Source: Natrinema salinisoli
Lineage (GTDB): Archaea; Halobacteriota; Halobacteria; Halobacteriales; Natrialbaceae
Direction: 5' to 3'
DNA length: 64,000 bases
Assembly (NCBI RefSeq): GCF_020405205.1
Contig: NZ_CP084469.1
Span: 2,108,001 to 2,172,000, forward strand
Part shown: in pieces, positions 16,350-24,937 of the stretch
Numbering within the stretch: the stretch's first letter is position 1
How the letters are laid out: every line of letters starts with the position of its first letter
Position numbers and translations under genes: made by a program
Notes under the pieces: generated by a model
The model's input: only the letters and a program-made list of their open reading frames with translations
Databases searched by the model: none
Told to the model about the DNA's origin: nothing

Positions 16350-16811
16350 ATGAGGGGAATTCGTGACGAGGAGTTGTCCGCCGACGTCGGTGCGCCGGAT
16401 GTCGGTGACATGGAGGTCGTCCGCGACGTCTTTCTACGGGAGGAACCGCTCGTGGCGGAGGCCGGGTTCGATTCCGTCCTGAGTCCTCGCGAGGTCGGAT
16501 TGGTGTTGGACGACGGGATTGGTGACGCGGACGGGGCCCGCATCGACGTCATCTGGTACGCGTCCGGGGCGTATTCGTTTCACTACACGGATTCGGCGGG
16601 CGTTAACTGGCGCTTCGATCGCCATCCCAATCCGCATTCGCCCGAAAAGCACTTTCACGCACCTCCGGACGCGAAATCCCACGCTGCGGAGCCCTCCTGT
16701 ATCACCGTCGAAGAGCCGCGGCTGGTAGCACTGGCGGTGCTAAAACTCTGGCGTCGGGCGTACGAGACCGGATCGGTGGCTCATCTCAACACCGCGGACA
16801 ATCCGCCGTGA
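16350..16811 (+). CDS. TumE-like (DUF6516-type) protein, putative toxin
   Basis: 153 residues starting on the base after the HTH gene stop. The centre reads VIWYASGAYSFHYTDSAG, WRFDRHPNPHSPEKHFHAPPDA, which resembles the TumE/DUF6516 family, whose members act as toxins next to HTH antitoxins. The HPNPH and HFH histidines are the likely functional residues. The upstream HTH partner supports the idea. The toxin role is inferred from family and order only. Confidence 0.65.
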   Translation: MRGIRDEELSADVGAPDVGDMEVVRDVFLREEPLVAEAGFDSVLSPREVGLVLDDGIGDADGARIDVIWYASGAYSFHYTDSAGVNWRFDRHPNPHSPEKHFHAPPDAKSHAAEPSCITVEEPRLVALAVLKLWRRAYETGSVAHLNTADNPP

Positions 16812-16954
16812 AGACAAATCCGACTGATTCGATCGCTTCAACCATTCCTCAGAAACTCCCACGGGTGCTCGATCGTCTCCGTCTCGATCCGCCGAGTAAC
16901 ATATCTCGAGCAGTTTCTGGCTCGCATTCGCTTGATCCTCCACAGCAAGAGAAA

Positions 16955-17488
16955 CTAGTCCGGGGTATACTCGTCAGAAAGAACATCACTGACACTCTCA
17001 ACTGGTGCGTAGTAACTGCACTCATCGACCCAGGTTGTGAGCCAACTGTCTGCTGTTTCGACACTGAGCTTCTTTCGAACAACACCACGAACGAGTATTC
17101 CGATAGAACCTGTAAGGTCGATCTCGTATGTAGAAGCAAGGTCTCGGGCTGCACCGTCATCGGTCACGAGTGTGCCACCAGTTCGATCGGCAACAACGAA
17201 TGCCTCTGCCTCACCCGGGTCGAGCCGGTCTCGAATCGTTGGATACGCCTGCTCGAGTTGCTCGGGTGCACTCTTATCAAGAGAAATTTGTCCAGTCTCG
17301 ATGGCCTCGAGTGCGTTCTCGAGATACGTATACCCGTTCTCGGCACCGCGTTGGAGTTCCCGTTCAACGGCAGGGGCAGTCGTTAGATTCTCGAGTACCG
17401 ACGTGAGCCACGTTACCGACTCACTGCTCGCGAAGTTACTCAACACTGTTGCATCGAGAACAACCGGCGGCGAAAACGACTCGCTCAT
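16955..17488 (-). CDS. PIN-domain ribonuclease toxin (VapC-like, DUF3368 type)
   Basis: 177 residues. VVLDATVLSNF near the N-terminus carries the first metal-binding Asp, DPGEAEAFVVADRTGGTLVTDDGAARDLA the central acidic residues, and TGSIGILVRG is the closing motif typical of the DUF3368-like PIN group. Expected to cut RNA in the cytoplasm. Its ATG overlaps the stop of the small upstream gene by 4 bases, the normal antitoxin-toxin order. Confidence 0.85.
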   Translation of the reverse strand: MSESFSPPVVLDATVLSNFASSESVTWLTSVLENLTTAPAVERELQRGAENGYTYLENALEAIETGQISLDKSAPEQLEQAYPTIRDRLDPGEAEAFVVADRTGGTLVTDDGAARDLASTYEIDLTGSIGILVRGVVRKKLSVETADSWLTTWVDECSYYAPVESVSDVLSDEYTPD

Positions 17489-17715
17489 TCGATGTCGAGT
17501 GCTGTCTCGACCTCGTCCTCAAGGTCGTCCATGGTCTGTGGGCCGAGGCGAACCTCAACACCGGCCTCAGTGAGAATCTCTTTCATCTCCCATCGGGTGA
17601 CGTCAGCCCGCTCTGCAGCCTTCCCGAGGGAGATTTCACCGAGCACGTAGAGCCCGATCGTGGTCGCGAGCTCCTCAGTGTGATCGGCATGGGGATTGTG
17701 GCGATCGGTTGCCAT
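17485..17715 (-). CDS. Antitoxin of the UPF0175/VapB-like type
   Basis: 76 residues. TTIGLYVLGEISLGKAAERADVTRWEMKEILTEAG is a short HTH-like helix pair as in UPF0175 antitoxins that pair with DUF3368 PIN toxins; the acidic C-terminus would bind the toxin. A TATA-like TTAATTA lies about 35 bases upstream. ATGA overlap with the toxin gene. Confidence 0.8.
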   Translation of the reverse strand: MATDRHNPHADHTEELATTIGLYVLGEISLGKAAERADVTRWEMKEILTEAGVEVRLGPQTMDDLEDEVETALDIE

Positions 17716-17816
17716 GGATTCTAGCTAAACACTCGAGCGGCAGCGTAATTAATGTGTCCTCGTCTGGCGTCGTCGAATACCGTTCTGGGTGGGTCAAACC
17801 GTACCCGTGCTAGCGG

Positions 17817-17963
17817 TTACTGGTCCGTGACGCGTTCGCCGTTCTCGTCGACCCCGAGTTCGCAGTCGTCACAGAGCCACCAGCCCACGATCGGATCGCG
17901 GAGCGGGAGTACTGCACCGCAGTCGGGGCAGCGCTTCGGGTTATCAGCTCGAGGCCCGCTCAT
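17817..17963 (-). CDS. Small zinc-ribbon protein
   Basis: 48 residues from the ATG at 17963, which shares bases with the stop of the preceding gene (TGATG). CPDCG and CDDC are spaced for one zinc ribbon, with VGWWLC between. An upstream frame extension is not used because it is Arg/His rich. Function unknown; such mini zinc ribbons are common in haloarchaeal accessory regions. Confidence 0.7.
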   Translation of the reverse strand: MSGPRADNPKRCPDCGAVLPLRDPIVGWWLCDDCELGVDENGERVTDQ

Positions 17964-18193
17964 CACTCGCCCGTCCCCAGCCCCCGGTCGGCGGGGTCGC
18001 ACGTGACCAGAACTGGATTGACCGAGCAGCCACAGGGGTAGGCGGTCCCTGAGTAGGGGCTGCTGGCGGTGACGACGTGTACGGGGCCGCCGCAGGTGGG
18101 ACACTCGGGTGGCGACGAGTCGCGGCCGTCCGTCGCGCCCGGGTCCTCGCTGGTGTCAGGACCGTCACACCTCCCGTCACGGTCGTCACACAT
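17963..18193 (-). CDS. Small Cys-rich zinc-binding protein
   Basis: 76 residues. An acidic N-terminus is followed by CPTCGGPVHVVTA, then AYPCGCSVNPVLVTC, enough Cys for one zinc site. Its stop overlaps the start of the next zinc-ribbon gene, so the pair is co-translated. The frame stays open for about 30 codons above the chosen ATG without another start codon. No function can be given. Confidence 0.6.
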   Translation of the reverse strand: MCDDRDGRCDGPDTSEDPGATDGRDSSPPECPTCGGPVHVVTASSPYSGTAYPCGCSVNPVLVTCDPADRGLGTGE

Positions 18194-18260
18194 GGCGATC
18201 GCGCCTCGTGGCCGGTATCGGCGTCGAAGCTGGTTGCGGCTGGCGATTCGGCTGTCGTGC

Positions 18261-18276
18261 GGGATGTTTATATCCC
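18261..18276 (+). promoter_or_regulatory. TATA-containing short palindrome
   Basis: GGGAT GTTTAT ATCCC. The centre reads TTTATAT on the plus strand, a good archaeal TATA box, about 28 bases before the first hairpin at 18297. It could start the hairpin RNA. Confidence 0.4.
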
Positions 18277-18296
18277 GGTAGAATGTACGGAATCAT

Positions 18297-18393
18297 GCTT
18301 CCGGAATCCCTCTGGAGGGGATTTGGAAGCTAGTCTCGGGTGTCTTCAGCACCCGGGGCGTTTGCGTACGCCCCCGCTGGAGACGTAGCCTCC
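18297..18393 (+). ncRNA. Putative structured RNA: four consecutive hairpins
   Basis: Successive inverted repeats are GCTTCC/GGAAGC plus AATCCC/GGGATT (297-330), CGGGTG/CACCCG (337-355), GGGGCGT/ACGCCCC (355-374) and GGAG/CTCC (379-393). No coding frame of normal composition covers them. On the minus strand the frame just above (TPETSF..IPSRGIPEA) faintly resembles the C-terminal end of haloarchaeal TnpB proteins, so an omega-RNA or IS1341 relic is an alternative. Orientation is a guess from the TATA at 18267. Confidence 0.35.
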
Positions 18394-18475
18394 GCCTTAA
18401 TACTCCACTCGTTGTTACTTATAACTATTGTTTCTGGTCATGCATAGATGGGTGCCCTGAGCGAGTAGCGCCACG

Positions 18476-18496
18476 CAACCCGCCGGATGGCGGTTG
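18476..18496 (-). terminator. Hairpin just after the aRF1 gene
   Basis: CAACCCGCC/GGCGGTTG with a 4-base loop and one bulge, about 20 bases beyond the release factor stop. It has no T-run, so a terminator role is possible rather than clear. Confidence 0.3.
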
Positions 18497-18515
18497 GAAG
18501 ATAGAGTATTCGTCG

Positions 18516-19775
18516 TTAGACGCCGGTCGAGTACCGAAGGAGGCCTGCAAACCCGCCGAAGGCGTTCAGCAGTTGTTCGCCCTTCTCGAAGTCCGTCGAA
18601 ATGAACTTGGTCTCGGTGCCGCGCTGTTCGGCGATGTCGATGAGGTGGTCGATCGCGTCCTCGCGAGCTTCTTCGCTCCCCTCGACGTCGGTCCCGCACT
18701 CGGTACAGGTGTGGGTCGGCGTCGACTTGCGGCGGTCGACGACCTCGCGCTCGGTGGTGTCGCACTCGGGACACTCGTAGGTAATGACGTCCTTCCGAAG
18801 GTCCTCGCTGATGAGGAGGCGGTCGACCGACCCCATCATCAGGTTCCGGCGAGTCTGCTCGAACCCGTAGGTCGCGAGGTCGCCGGCGTTGAGTTCCTCG
18901 AAGAACTCCTCCATCACCTTCTTGTCCTTCATCACCTCGGCGTCGGCCAGCGCGTCTTCCGCGTTGTCGACGAGGTCCTTCAGCCCGGACTCGTCGGTGT
19001 AGGCGACGTCGAACTTGCCCAGCACCTCGTCTTGGAGTTCGTGGTGGAGGTAGTCCCCGTCCAGGAACTCGTCTTTTGTCGGCGACGGACCGCCCACGAG
19101 AATGCCGTCTATCTCGTGGCGCTGCGGGACGAACAGGTCGTTGGCCATCCCCGCGACCTCCTGGTAGAAGTTGTCGATGGCCTCGAGTCGCAGCCGAGCG
19201 AATCGCTGGGCGGACTGGCCCCCTTTGCGCTGCTTGCCGGGAACCAGCGAGGAGGCGGACTTGACCGGCTCGATGCGTTTCCCTTTCAGCCAACCCACGT
19301 TGGCCTCGCGGCGGTCGAGGACGATCAGCCCGTAGAGGCCCTTGTCGGCGAGCATCTCCTCGAGGGGCTCGGTCAAGAAGTCGGAGTCGCAGTGATAGCG
19401 GAAGGACTCGATGGGCTGGGGCGGGCTCTCGAGGACCTTCGTGACCATGTCGGTGCGGCCGCCGCCGGAGTCGACGGCACCGGAGAAGAGCACGATGCCG
19501 TTGTCCGGCGGGTAGGTGTCGTAGTATCGCAGCCGGTCTTTGATACTCGTCAGCGCGTCCTGGACGGCCGTTCGGGTCTGCTTCGATTTGATGTTGGCCG
19601 CTTCGCTGTGTTCCTGGGTGACGTGCTGGACGACGTCACTGATCTGTCTGTCGTCGGGAATGTAGATCGTCACGAGCTGCGTCCCGGAGCCGTCGTAGTC
19701 CTTCAGGTCTTCGATGACCTTCCGGAACTCGTACTTTTTCCGGTCTGATTGCTCCTGCGCGCCCTCCTGGCTCAT
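18516..19775 (-). CDS. prf1: Peptide chain release factor aRF1
   Basis: 419 residues, the usual archaeal length, starting MSQEGAQEQSDRKKYEF at 19775; the longer frame upstream was not used because its residues fit neither the family nor haloarchaeal composition. aRF1 recognises all three stop codons and triggers peptide release. It shows ANIKSKQ (NIKS stop-codon motif, about residue 60), GKQRKGGQSAQRFAR (GGQ catalytic motif, about residue 183) and a C-terminal zinc ribbon (CPEC...CTEC). Single gene, divergent from the MinD-like gene. Confidence 0.96.
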   Translation of the reverse strand: MSQEGAQEQSDRKKYEFRKVIEDLKDYDGSGTQLVTIYIPDDRQISDVVQHVTQEHSEAANIKSKQTRTAVQDALTSIKDRLRYYDTYPPDNGIVLFSGAVDSGGGRTDMVTKVLESPPQPIESFRYHCDSDFLTEPLEEMLADKGLYGLIVLDRREANVGWLKGKRIEPVKSASSLVPGKQRKGGQSAQRFARLRLEAIDNFYQEVAGMANDLFVPQRHEIDGILVGGPSPTKDEFLDGDYLHHELQDEVLGKFDVAYTDESGLKDLVDNAEDALADAEVMKDKKVMEEFFEELNAGDLATYGFEQTRRNLMMGSVDRLLISEDLRKDVITYECPECDTTEREVVDRRKSTPTHTCTECGTDVEGSEEAREDAIDHLIDIAEQRGTETKFISTDFEKGEQLLNAFGGFAGLLRYSTGV

Positions 19776-19964
19776 TAGCCGTATAAAACGGGGCTGTGGG
19801 TAAGAATCCTTTGACACACCTGTGGACGTGAGACCGAGTCGACCAGGCCGGCATACCGACGGGAACACGTTCGACGCTGGTCAGACATCTGTCGTCCGGT
19901 CGACACGGACCGTGTGGTGACGATTTAAGGTGTTCCCGTTCCACTGTTCGGACAGTACCTGAGT

Positions 19965-20837
19965 ATGTCCCACGAGACGGTCTATGCTATTTCGAGCGGG
20001 AAGGGCGGCGTCGGCAAGACGACGACGACGGTAAACCTCGGCACGGCCCTCGCAGAGGCCGGGGAGCGCGTCGCGATCGTCGACGCCGACCTCGGCATGG
20101 CGAACCTCGCCGGGTTCGTCAGCCTCTCCCCCGACTCGACTACTCTATACGACGTATTAGCCGGAGATGCATCGATCGACGACGCCACCTATCGATTGGC
20201 GGACAACATCGTCGCCGTCCCGAGCGGCACGAGCCTCGACGAGTACGCCAAGACCTCCCCGGAGGGACTGCGCGACGTCGTCGAGGAGCTGCGATCGCAG
20301 TTCGACTACGTCTTTCTCGACGTCGGCGCCGGCATCAGTCACGAGACCGTCCTCCCGCTGGGGCTCGCCGACGCCGTCGTCCTCGTCTCGACGCCCGAAC
20401 CCGCTGCCGTCCACGACACCAAGAAGACGATCGAGCTGACGGACCGATCCGGCGGCGAGGTCGCCGGCCTCGTCCTCACCAGGACTCGTCCGGACGGCGA
20501 CGTCTCCCACGAGGAGATCGCCGACCGCCTCGAGGTCCCCCTGCTCGGAACGGTTCCCGAAGACCCCGCCGCCCGCGATAGCGTCTACGCCGGAACGCCG
20601 CTGGTCGTCTTCGAGCCCGAGGGGCCCGCCGCGACCGCGTACCGTCGGCTCGCAGCGGACTTGACCGGCGTCGAAACGTCGATCCCGGCGGACGACGGAA
20701 CTGCGTCCGCCGGCTCGACAGGGGCGGGCGCCGACGCTGGGACTGATCCGGCCGGCGGGAACGACGACGCGACCGAACGAGAAGCGGCACACGACGACGT
20801 TTCGAGTGCGATCACGGAAGCCGAGTCGGATTCCTGA
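19965..20837 (+). CDS. MinD/ParA-family ATPase
   Basis: 290 residues. Deviant Walker A SSGKGGVGKTTTT (residues 9-21) with the signature Lys, AIVDADLGMANL (switch I), DYVFLDVGAGIS (Walker B) and STPEPAAVHDTKKTI. These ATPases dimerise on membranes or DNA to position other proteins; haloarchaeal paralogues affect placement of motility and chemosensory machines rather than division. The last 50 residues are an acidic, Gly/Asp-rich disordered tail instead of a clear MinD amphipathic helix. TTTAAGG about 35 bases upstream is the likely TATA. Monocistronic. Confidence 0.88.
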   Translation: MSHETVYAISSGKGGVGKTTTTVNLGTALAEAGERVAIVDADLGMANLAGFVSLSPDSTTLYDVLAGDASIDDATYRLADNIVAVPSGTSLDEYAKTSPEGLRDVVEELRSQFDYVFLDVGAGISHETVLPLGLADAVVLVSTPEPAAVHDTKKTIELTDRSGGEVAGLVLTRTRPDGDVSHEEIADRLEVPLLGTVPEDPAARDSVYAGTPLVVFEPEGPAATAYRRLAADLTGVETSIPADDGTASAGSTGAGADAGTDPAGGNDDATEREAAHDDVSSAITEAESDS

Positions 20838-21146
20838 GTCGGGTCCGCGTCGACGCGACCGGGCCCGAAACGTGACGGTAAGTGGTACCTTCTCCCGTCG
20901 GTTCGCACCCCGATCGACTCCGTCGTTTCGAATGCGGTGATTACCGCCAGTTAGAGACTGTCAGCACGGGCTGACCGTCCGTCCGGTCTCGGGACCGTTT
21001 CGTCTCGGAATGGGGCCGTTTTCGACCCGTTTGTCGAACCCTTCCGACCCGGTTTTGTCGTCGTTCGTCGTACGAAACGGTCGATCTCGGGGACAGAAAC
21101 GATAACGAACTGATTACTAATCATGACTGTTCTCGATGGGTGATCC
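20838..21146. other. Intergenic stretch before lipoprotein gene
   Basis: About 310 bases; an AT-rich patch near 21105-21122 (GATTACTAATCATGA) is the probable promoter of the next gene. Nothing else recognised. Confidence 0.4.
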
Positions 21147-21686
21147 ATGGAGCGACGAAAGATCCTCCTCGGCAGTGGTGCAGCGCTCGCAACCGTGCTC
21201 GCGGGTTGTTCCAGTGACGAGACCGGCGACGAGTCGGGACCGAACGGCGACGATTCCGACGAATCGCTCAACGACGACAACAACAACGATGACAACAACA
21301 ACGACGATACCAACGAGACTGACGGCGAAACGGACGTTCCGGGGCTCGACCGTGACAAGCTGAAACTGGACAGCGACAAGATGTCGGTCAAAGACGTCAA
21401 CAAGAACGGCAAGGAGGTCGACGTCGTCGCGACGACGACCACGACCGACCCCGACACGCTGAAGAAGGAACTGCACTCGCTCGCGGAGACCATCGCCGCG
21501 GCGATCACCGACGCCGAGAAGTTCAAGGCCGAAATCAACAGTGTCACGTGGGTACTCGAGCAGGACGGCACGCAGGTGATGTCGTTCTACGTCGACGTCC
21601 AGTGGGCGCTCAAGTACATCAACGACGAGATGAGCGAGGACGAGTTCATCGAAACCGTCCTCGATACCGCCGACGAGAAGGAGTAA
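21147..21686 (+). CDS. Haloarchaeal lipoprotein of unknown function
   Basis: 179 residues. MERRKILLGSGAALATVLAGC gives a short Tat-like signal and lipobox with Cys21. Next comes a low-complexity Asp/Asn linker (NDDNNNDDNNNDD, about residues 43-58) and then a folded domain of about 110 residues with DVVATTTTTDPD, a helix LKKELHSLAETIAAAI and SFYVDVQWALKYIN. It would sit outside the cell on a lipid anchor. I know similar haloarchaeal proteins only as a DUF family. The Asn/Asp codon run is a simple repeat in DNA. Confidence 0.7.
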   Translation: MERRKILLGSGAALATVLAGCSSDETGDESGPNGDDSDESLNDDNNNDDNNNDDTNETDGETDVPGLDRDKLKLDSDKMSVKDVNKNGKEVDVVATTTTTDPDTLKKELHSLAETIAAAITDAEKFKAEINSVTWVLEQDGTQVMSFYVDVQWALKYINDEMSEDEFIETVLDTADEKE

Positions 21687-21755
21687 GTACCGCAGCGGTA
21701 GTACAGACGGCCTGTTCTTTCGATCAGAGTGACGGAGAGCCCCGGGTCGCCGGGC

Positions 21756-23534
21756 TTACATCGATCGCGGCGGGGCGACGCCCAGAATCGAGAGGGCGTT
21801 CGCGACCGCGTGCTTCGAGGCCGCGACCAGCGCCAGCCGCGCCTCGCGGACCTCGGGGTCGACGTCGTCGGCCAGCACCGGACACTCCCGGTAGAAGCCG
21901 TTGAACCGATCGGCGAACTCGCGCGTGTACGTCGCGATCTGATGGGGCTCGAGGTCGTCGGCGGCCTCGTCGACGACCGCCGGGAACCGCGCGATCGTCT
22001 CGAGCAGATCCCGCTCGGCCTCGGTCTCGAGGAGGTCGGCGTCGACGGCGGTCTCGACGTCGCCCATTCCCGTTTCGGGATCGATCCCGGCTTCCTCGAG
22101 GATGCCACAGCAGCGCGCGTGGACGTACTGGACGTAGGGAGCCGACTGGGCCTCGAAGTCCAGTGCGCGCTCCCACTCGAAGGTGATCGCCTTCGTCGGC
22201 TGTTTCGAGACGATGTCGTAGCGGACCGCGCCGATTCCGACCTGGTGGGCGATGCGTTCGATGTCCGCGTCGTCCAGTTCGTCGTCGCGGATGCGGTCGT
22301 CCAGCCGGTCCTCGACTTCCTCGCGGGCGCGGTCGATCGCCTCGTCGAGCAGATCGTCGAGGTCGACGCCGGTTCCCCGGCGGGTGCTCATCTTCCCCTC
22401 CGGAAGGTTGACGTAGGAGTAGAGGACCTGTCGGAGCTGGTCCGTCTCGTTGCCCAGCAGCTCGAGGGTCGTCCGGACCTGCTTGGCCTGCAGCTTGTGG
22501 TCCTCGCCCAGCACCGTCACCGCACGGTCGTAGTTGTCGAACTTCCACTCGTGGTGGGCCAGGTCGCGGGTCGCGTACAGCGACGTGCCGTCCGAGCGCA
22601 GGAAGACGAGGTTCTTGTCGATGCCGTGATCCTCGAGCTCGAGCTGCCAGGCGTCTTCCTCGTAGACCGATTCGTCGAGTTCCGTGAGGCGATCGACGAG
22701 GTCGTCGGTCGCGCCGTTTCGCATGAACCGGGTTTCCTTGACGAACTCGTCGAACTCGGCTGGCAGGCGCGCGAGACACTCCGTCATCCCGCCGAGAACC
22801 TGGTCGACGACCTCGCTGACCCGTTCGTAGGCCTCGTCGTCGCCCTTCTCCAGCCCCTGCATGATCGATTCGATCTCGGCCTCGGCCGCCTCGACCTCGG
22901 CTTCGGGCGCGTTCTCGAGGTAGGCGTTGCCCTTGCGGTAGTAGCGCACGAGATCGTACTCGATGCGGTCGCGCTCGGGCGGCTCGTCCAGGTCGTCCTC
23001 GTCGAACGTCTCGTAGGCCCAGGTGAAGACGGCCATCTGTCGCCCGGCGTCGTTGACGTAGTAGTGCCGATCGACGTCGTACCCGGCAAAATCCAGCAGA
23101 TTGGCGACCGCGTCGCCGATGATCGGGTTTCGGGCGCGGCCGACGTGGACCGGCCCCGTCGGGTTCGCGCTCGTGTGTTCGACCACGACCGACTCCTCTC
23201 GGTCCGGCAGGCTACCGTAGCTGCCGTCGGTCGCGTTCGCGAGCGTGTCGGCGAGATAGGCATCGCTCGGCAGGAAGTTCAGATACGGGCCCTGCGTTTG
23301 TACCGCGGAGACGTAGGTCAGCTCGTCGGCGTCGATCTCGTCGGCGAGCTGTCCCGCGACCTGCGGCGGGGGCGCGCCTGCCTCGCCCGCAAGGCGAAAG
23401 GCGACGCTCGAGGCCAGGACGCTCGCGACGTCCTCCGGCGGTTCTTCGATTCCAAGATCGTCCGTCGGAAAGTCCAGCGTCGAGAGCGCCCCCTCGAGGG
23501 CGTCCTCGACCTCCGCGCGCAGGGAGAGGAACAT
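21756..23534 (-). CDS. argS: Arginine--tRNA ligase
   Basis: 592-residue class I synthetase. [14 protein letters not shown] (HIGH-type motif HVGR, about residue 125) and EGKMSTRRG (KMSKS-type) mark the catalytic core; the N-terminal Arg-S domain ends with GPYLNF, and the C-terminal anticodon-binding helix bundle ends FYRECPVL...[21 protein letters not shown]. Length is normal. Monocistronic: the uridine kinase gene on the same strand starts on the other side, 84 bases away. Confidence 0.97.
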   Translation of the reverse strand: MFLSLRAEVEDALEGALSTLDFPTDDLGIEEPPEDVASVLASSVAFRLAGEAGAPPPQVAGQLADEIDADELTYVSAVQTQGPYLNFLPSDAYLADTLANATDGSYGSLPDREESVVVEHTSANPTGPVHVGRARNPIIGDAVANLLDFAGYDVDRHYYVNDAGRQMAVFTWAYETFDEDDLDEPPERDRIEYDLVRYYRKGNAYLENAPEAEVEAAEAEIESIMQGLEKGDDEAYERVSEVVDQVLGGMTECLARLPAEFDEFVKETRFMRNGATDDLVDRLTELDESVYEEDAWQLELEDHGIDKNLVFLRSDGTSLYATRDLAHHEWKFDNYDRAVTVLGEDHKLQAKQVRTTLELLGNETDQLRQVLYSYVNLPEGKMSTRRGTGVDLDDLLDEAIDRAREEVEDRLDDRIRDDELDDADIERIAHQVGIGAVRYDIVSKQPTKAITFEWERALDFEAQSAPYVQYVHARCCGILEEAGIDPETGMGDVETAVDADLLETEAERDLLETIARFPAVVDEAADDLEPHQIATYTREFADRFNGFYRECPVLADDVDPEVREARLALVAASKHAVANALSILGVAPPRSM

Positions 23535-23618
23535 ACCCGCCCGTATTCAGGGCTCGAGTAAAGGAATGTCGGGTTTCGTCTCGCCGCCGTCGGGACCGCC
23601 GCTCCGACGCGACGGCCC

Positions 23619-24296
23619 TCAGTCCAACGACTGGTCGGTGAAGGACAGTTCCCGGTCGGGGGCGTCGGATCGGGGCGAGTCGTCCGGCAGCTCGGATTGG
23701 ACCTTCTCGATCAGCAGATCGAGCGCCATGCGATTCGCGCCCTCGGGAATGATCACGTCGGCCTGCTTCTTCGTCGGGGCCACGAACCGCTCATGCATCG
23801 GTTTGACCGTCTCGAGGTACTGCTCGATGACCCCCTCGAGATCGCGCCCGCGCTCGATGACGTCCCGTTCGATCCGGCGCAGAATGCGGACGTCGGCGTC
23901 GGTCATCACGTACACCCTGAGATCGAGCAGCTCGCGGATCGCCTCGTCGTGGAGGGCGAGGATCCCCTCGAGGACGATGATGTCGGACGGCTCGACGGTG
24001 ACGCGCTCGTCCGTGCGGTTGTGTACCTCGAAGTCGTACTGGGGCATCTCGATCGAACGTCCCGAGAGCAGGGTCTCGAGTTGCTCCCGGAGCAGGTCCC
24101 ACTCGAACGCGTCGGGGTGGTCGTAGTTGATCTCCTCGCGCTCTTCGAACGCCAGATGCGAGAGGTCCTCGTAGTAGTTGTCGAGCGGGATTCGGGTAAC
24201 GGCCTCGCCGACGGTGTCCGCGACCGTGCGCGCGACCGTCGTCTTCCCGGCTCCCGTGCCGCCGGCGATCCCGATGGCGAACGACGGTGTGCTCAT
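23619..24296 (-). CDS. udk: Uridine kinase
   Basis: 225 residues. P-loop GIAGGTGAGKTT (9-20), LDNYYEDLSHL with the catalytic Asp, NYDHPDAFEWDLL (uridine-binding motif), IIVLEGILAL and RILRRIERDVIERGR (lid). It phosphorylates uridine and cytidine in pyrimidine salvage. An acidic tail of about 25 residues follows the core. It precedes the NUDIX gene in reading order only by position: the NUDIX gene is upstream and 79 bases apart, so both may form one transcript. Confidence 0.95.
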   Translation of the reverse strand: MSTPSFAIGIAGGTGAGKTTVARTVADTVGEAVTRIPLDNYYEDLSHLAFEEREEINYDHPDAFEWDLLREQLETLLSGRSIEMPQYDFEVHNRTDERVTVEPSDIIVLEGILALHDEAIRELLDLRVYVMTDADVRILRRIERDVIERGRDLEGVIEQYLETVKPMHERFVAPTKKQADVIIPEGANRMALDLLIEKVQSELPDDSPRSDAPDRELSFTDQSLD

Positions 24297-24375
24297 CGTC
24301 CGAATCTGGATTGGGCCGCTAATGAATCCCCTGATCCCGCGTCGCAGGCCCGTCCCCTTCGGCGAGCCGCGGCGC

Positions 24376-24912
24376 TCACTCGAACAGCGCGGCGGCCTCC
24401 CGGAACCGCCGCTCGTGAACGGGTCGGAACGTCTCCGCCGAGGCGTCGAACTCGGCCGGCGTCCAGAACCGGGCGTCCGTGGCGTCGCTGTCGGCGACCG
24501 GCTCGCCCGCGGTGTCCGCTCGAGCGGCGACGTAGTGGACCGTCACGACGTGTTTCCCCTCTCGGGGCGGCATCGCCGACGCGCTCAGGATCTCGAGGTC
24601 CGCCGGGTTGACCGCGACGCCGGTCTCCTCTTCCAGTTCGCGTGCGGCCGCCGCCGCCGGCTCTTCGCCGATCTCCATGTGGCCGCCGGGAATCGTCCAC
24701 TCCCCGACCCCCGGCGGGACGCCGCGCTCGACGCAGAGCACGGCGGGGTCCCGTCCCGATCGGTCGACCACCGCGACGCCGGCACAGGGGACCGGGTTGT
24801 GCCAGACGATCGTCTCGCAGTTCGGACAGCGCCTGCGCTCGCGGTCGTCGAACGTGATCGACTCGAGGCGGGTGGCACAATCGGGACAGAACGTCGGCGG
24901 TCGGCTGACCAT
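24376..24912 (-). CDS. NUDIX hydrolase with N-terminal zinc ribbon
   Basis: 178 residues. A zinc ribbon (CPDC...CPNC) occupies the first 40 residues, as in NADH pyrophosphatase-like and archaeal NUDIX proteins. The Nudix box starts GGHMEIGEE and continues with the REL-EEETG part, complete for metal and pyrophosphate binding. The substrate is unknown. The stop of the threonine synthase-type gene lies 25 bases upstream, on the same strand. Confidence 0.9.
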   Translation of the reverse strand: MVSRPPTFCPDCATRLESITFDDRERRRCPNCETIVWHNPVPCAGVAVVDRSGRDPAVLCVERGVPPGVGEWTIPGGHMEIGEEPAAAAARELEEETGVAVNPADLEILSASAMPPREGKHVVTVHYVAARADTAGEPVADSDATDARFWTPAEFDASAETFRPVHERRFREAAALFE

Positions 24913-24937
24913 CTATTCGATCACTGTCGTGGAGGGT

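Noticed and set aside
21280-21320. AACAACAACGA-type tandem repeat that could be taken for a repeat array
   Set aside because: It is a codon repeat (Asn/Asp linker) inside the lipoprotein gene, not a CRISPR or satellite.
20951-21571. 206-codon serine-rich minus-strand frame
   Set aside because: Antisense to the lipoprotein gene; the low-complexity protein comes from the reverse of its Asp/Asn repeat.
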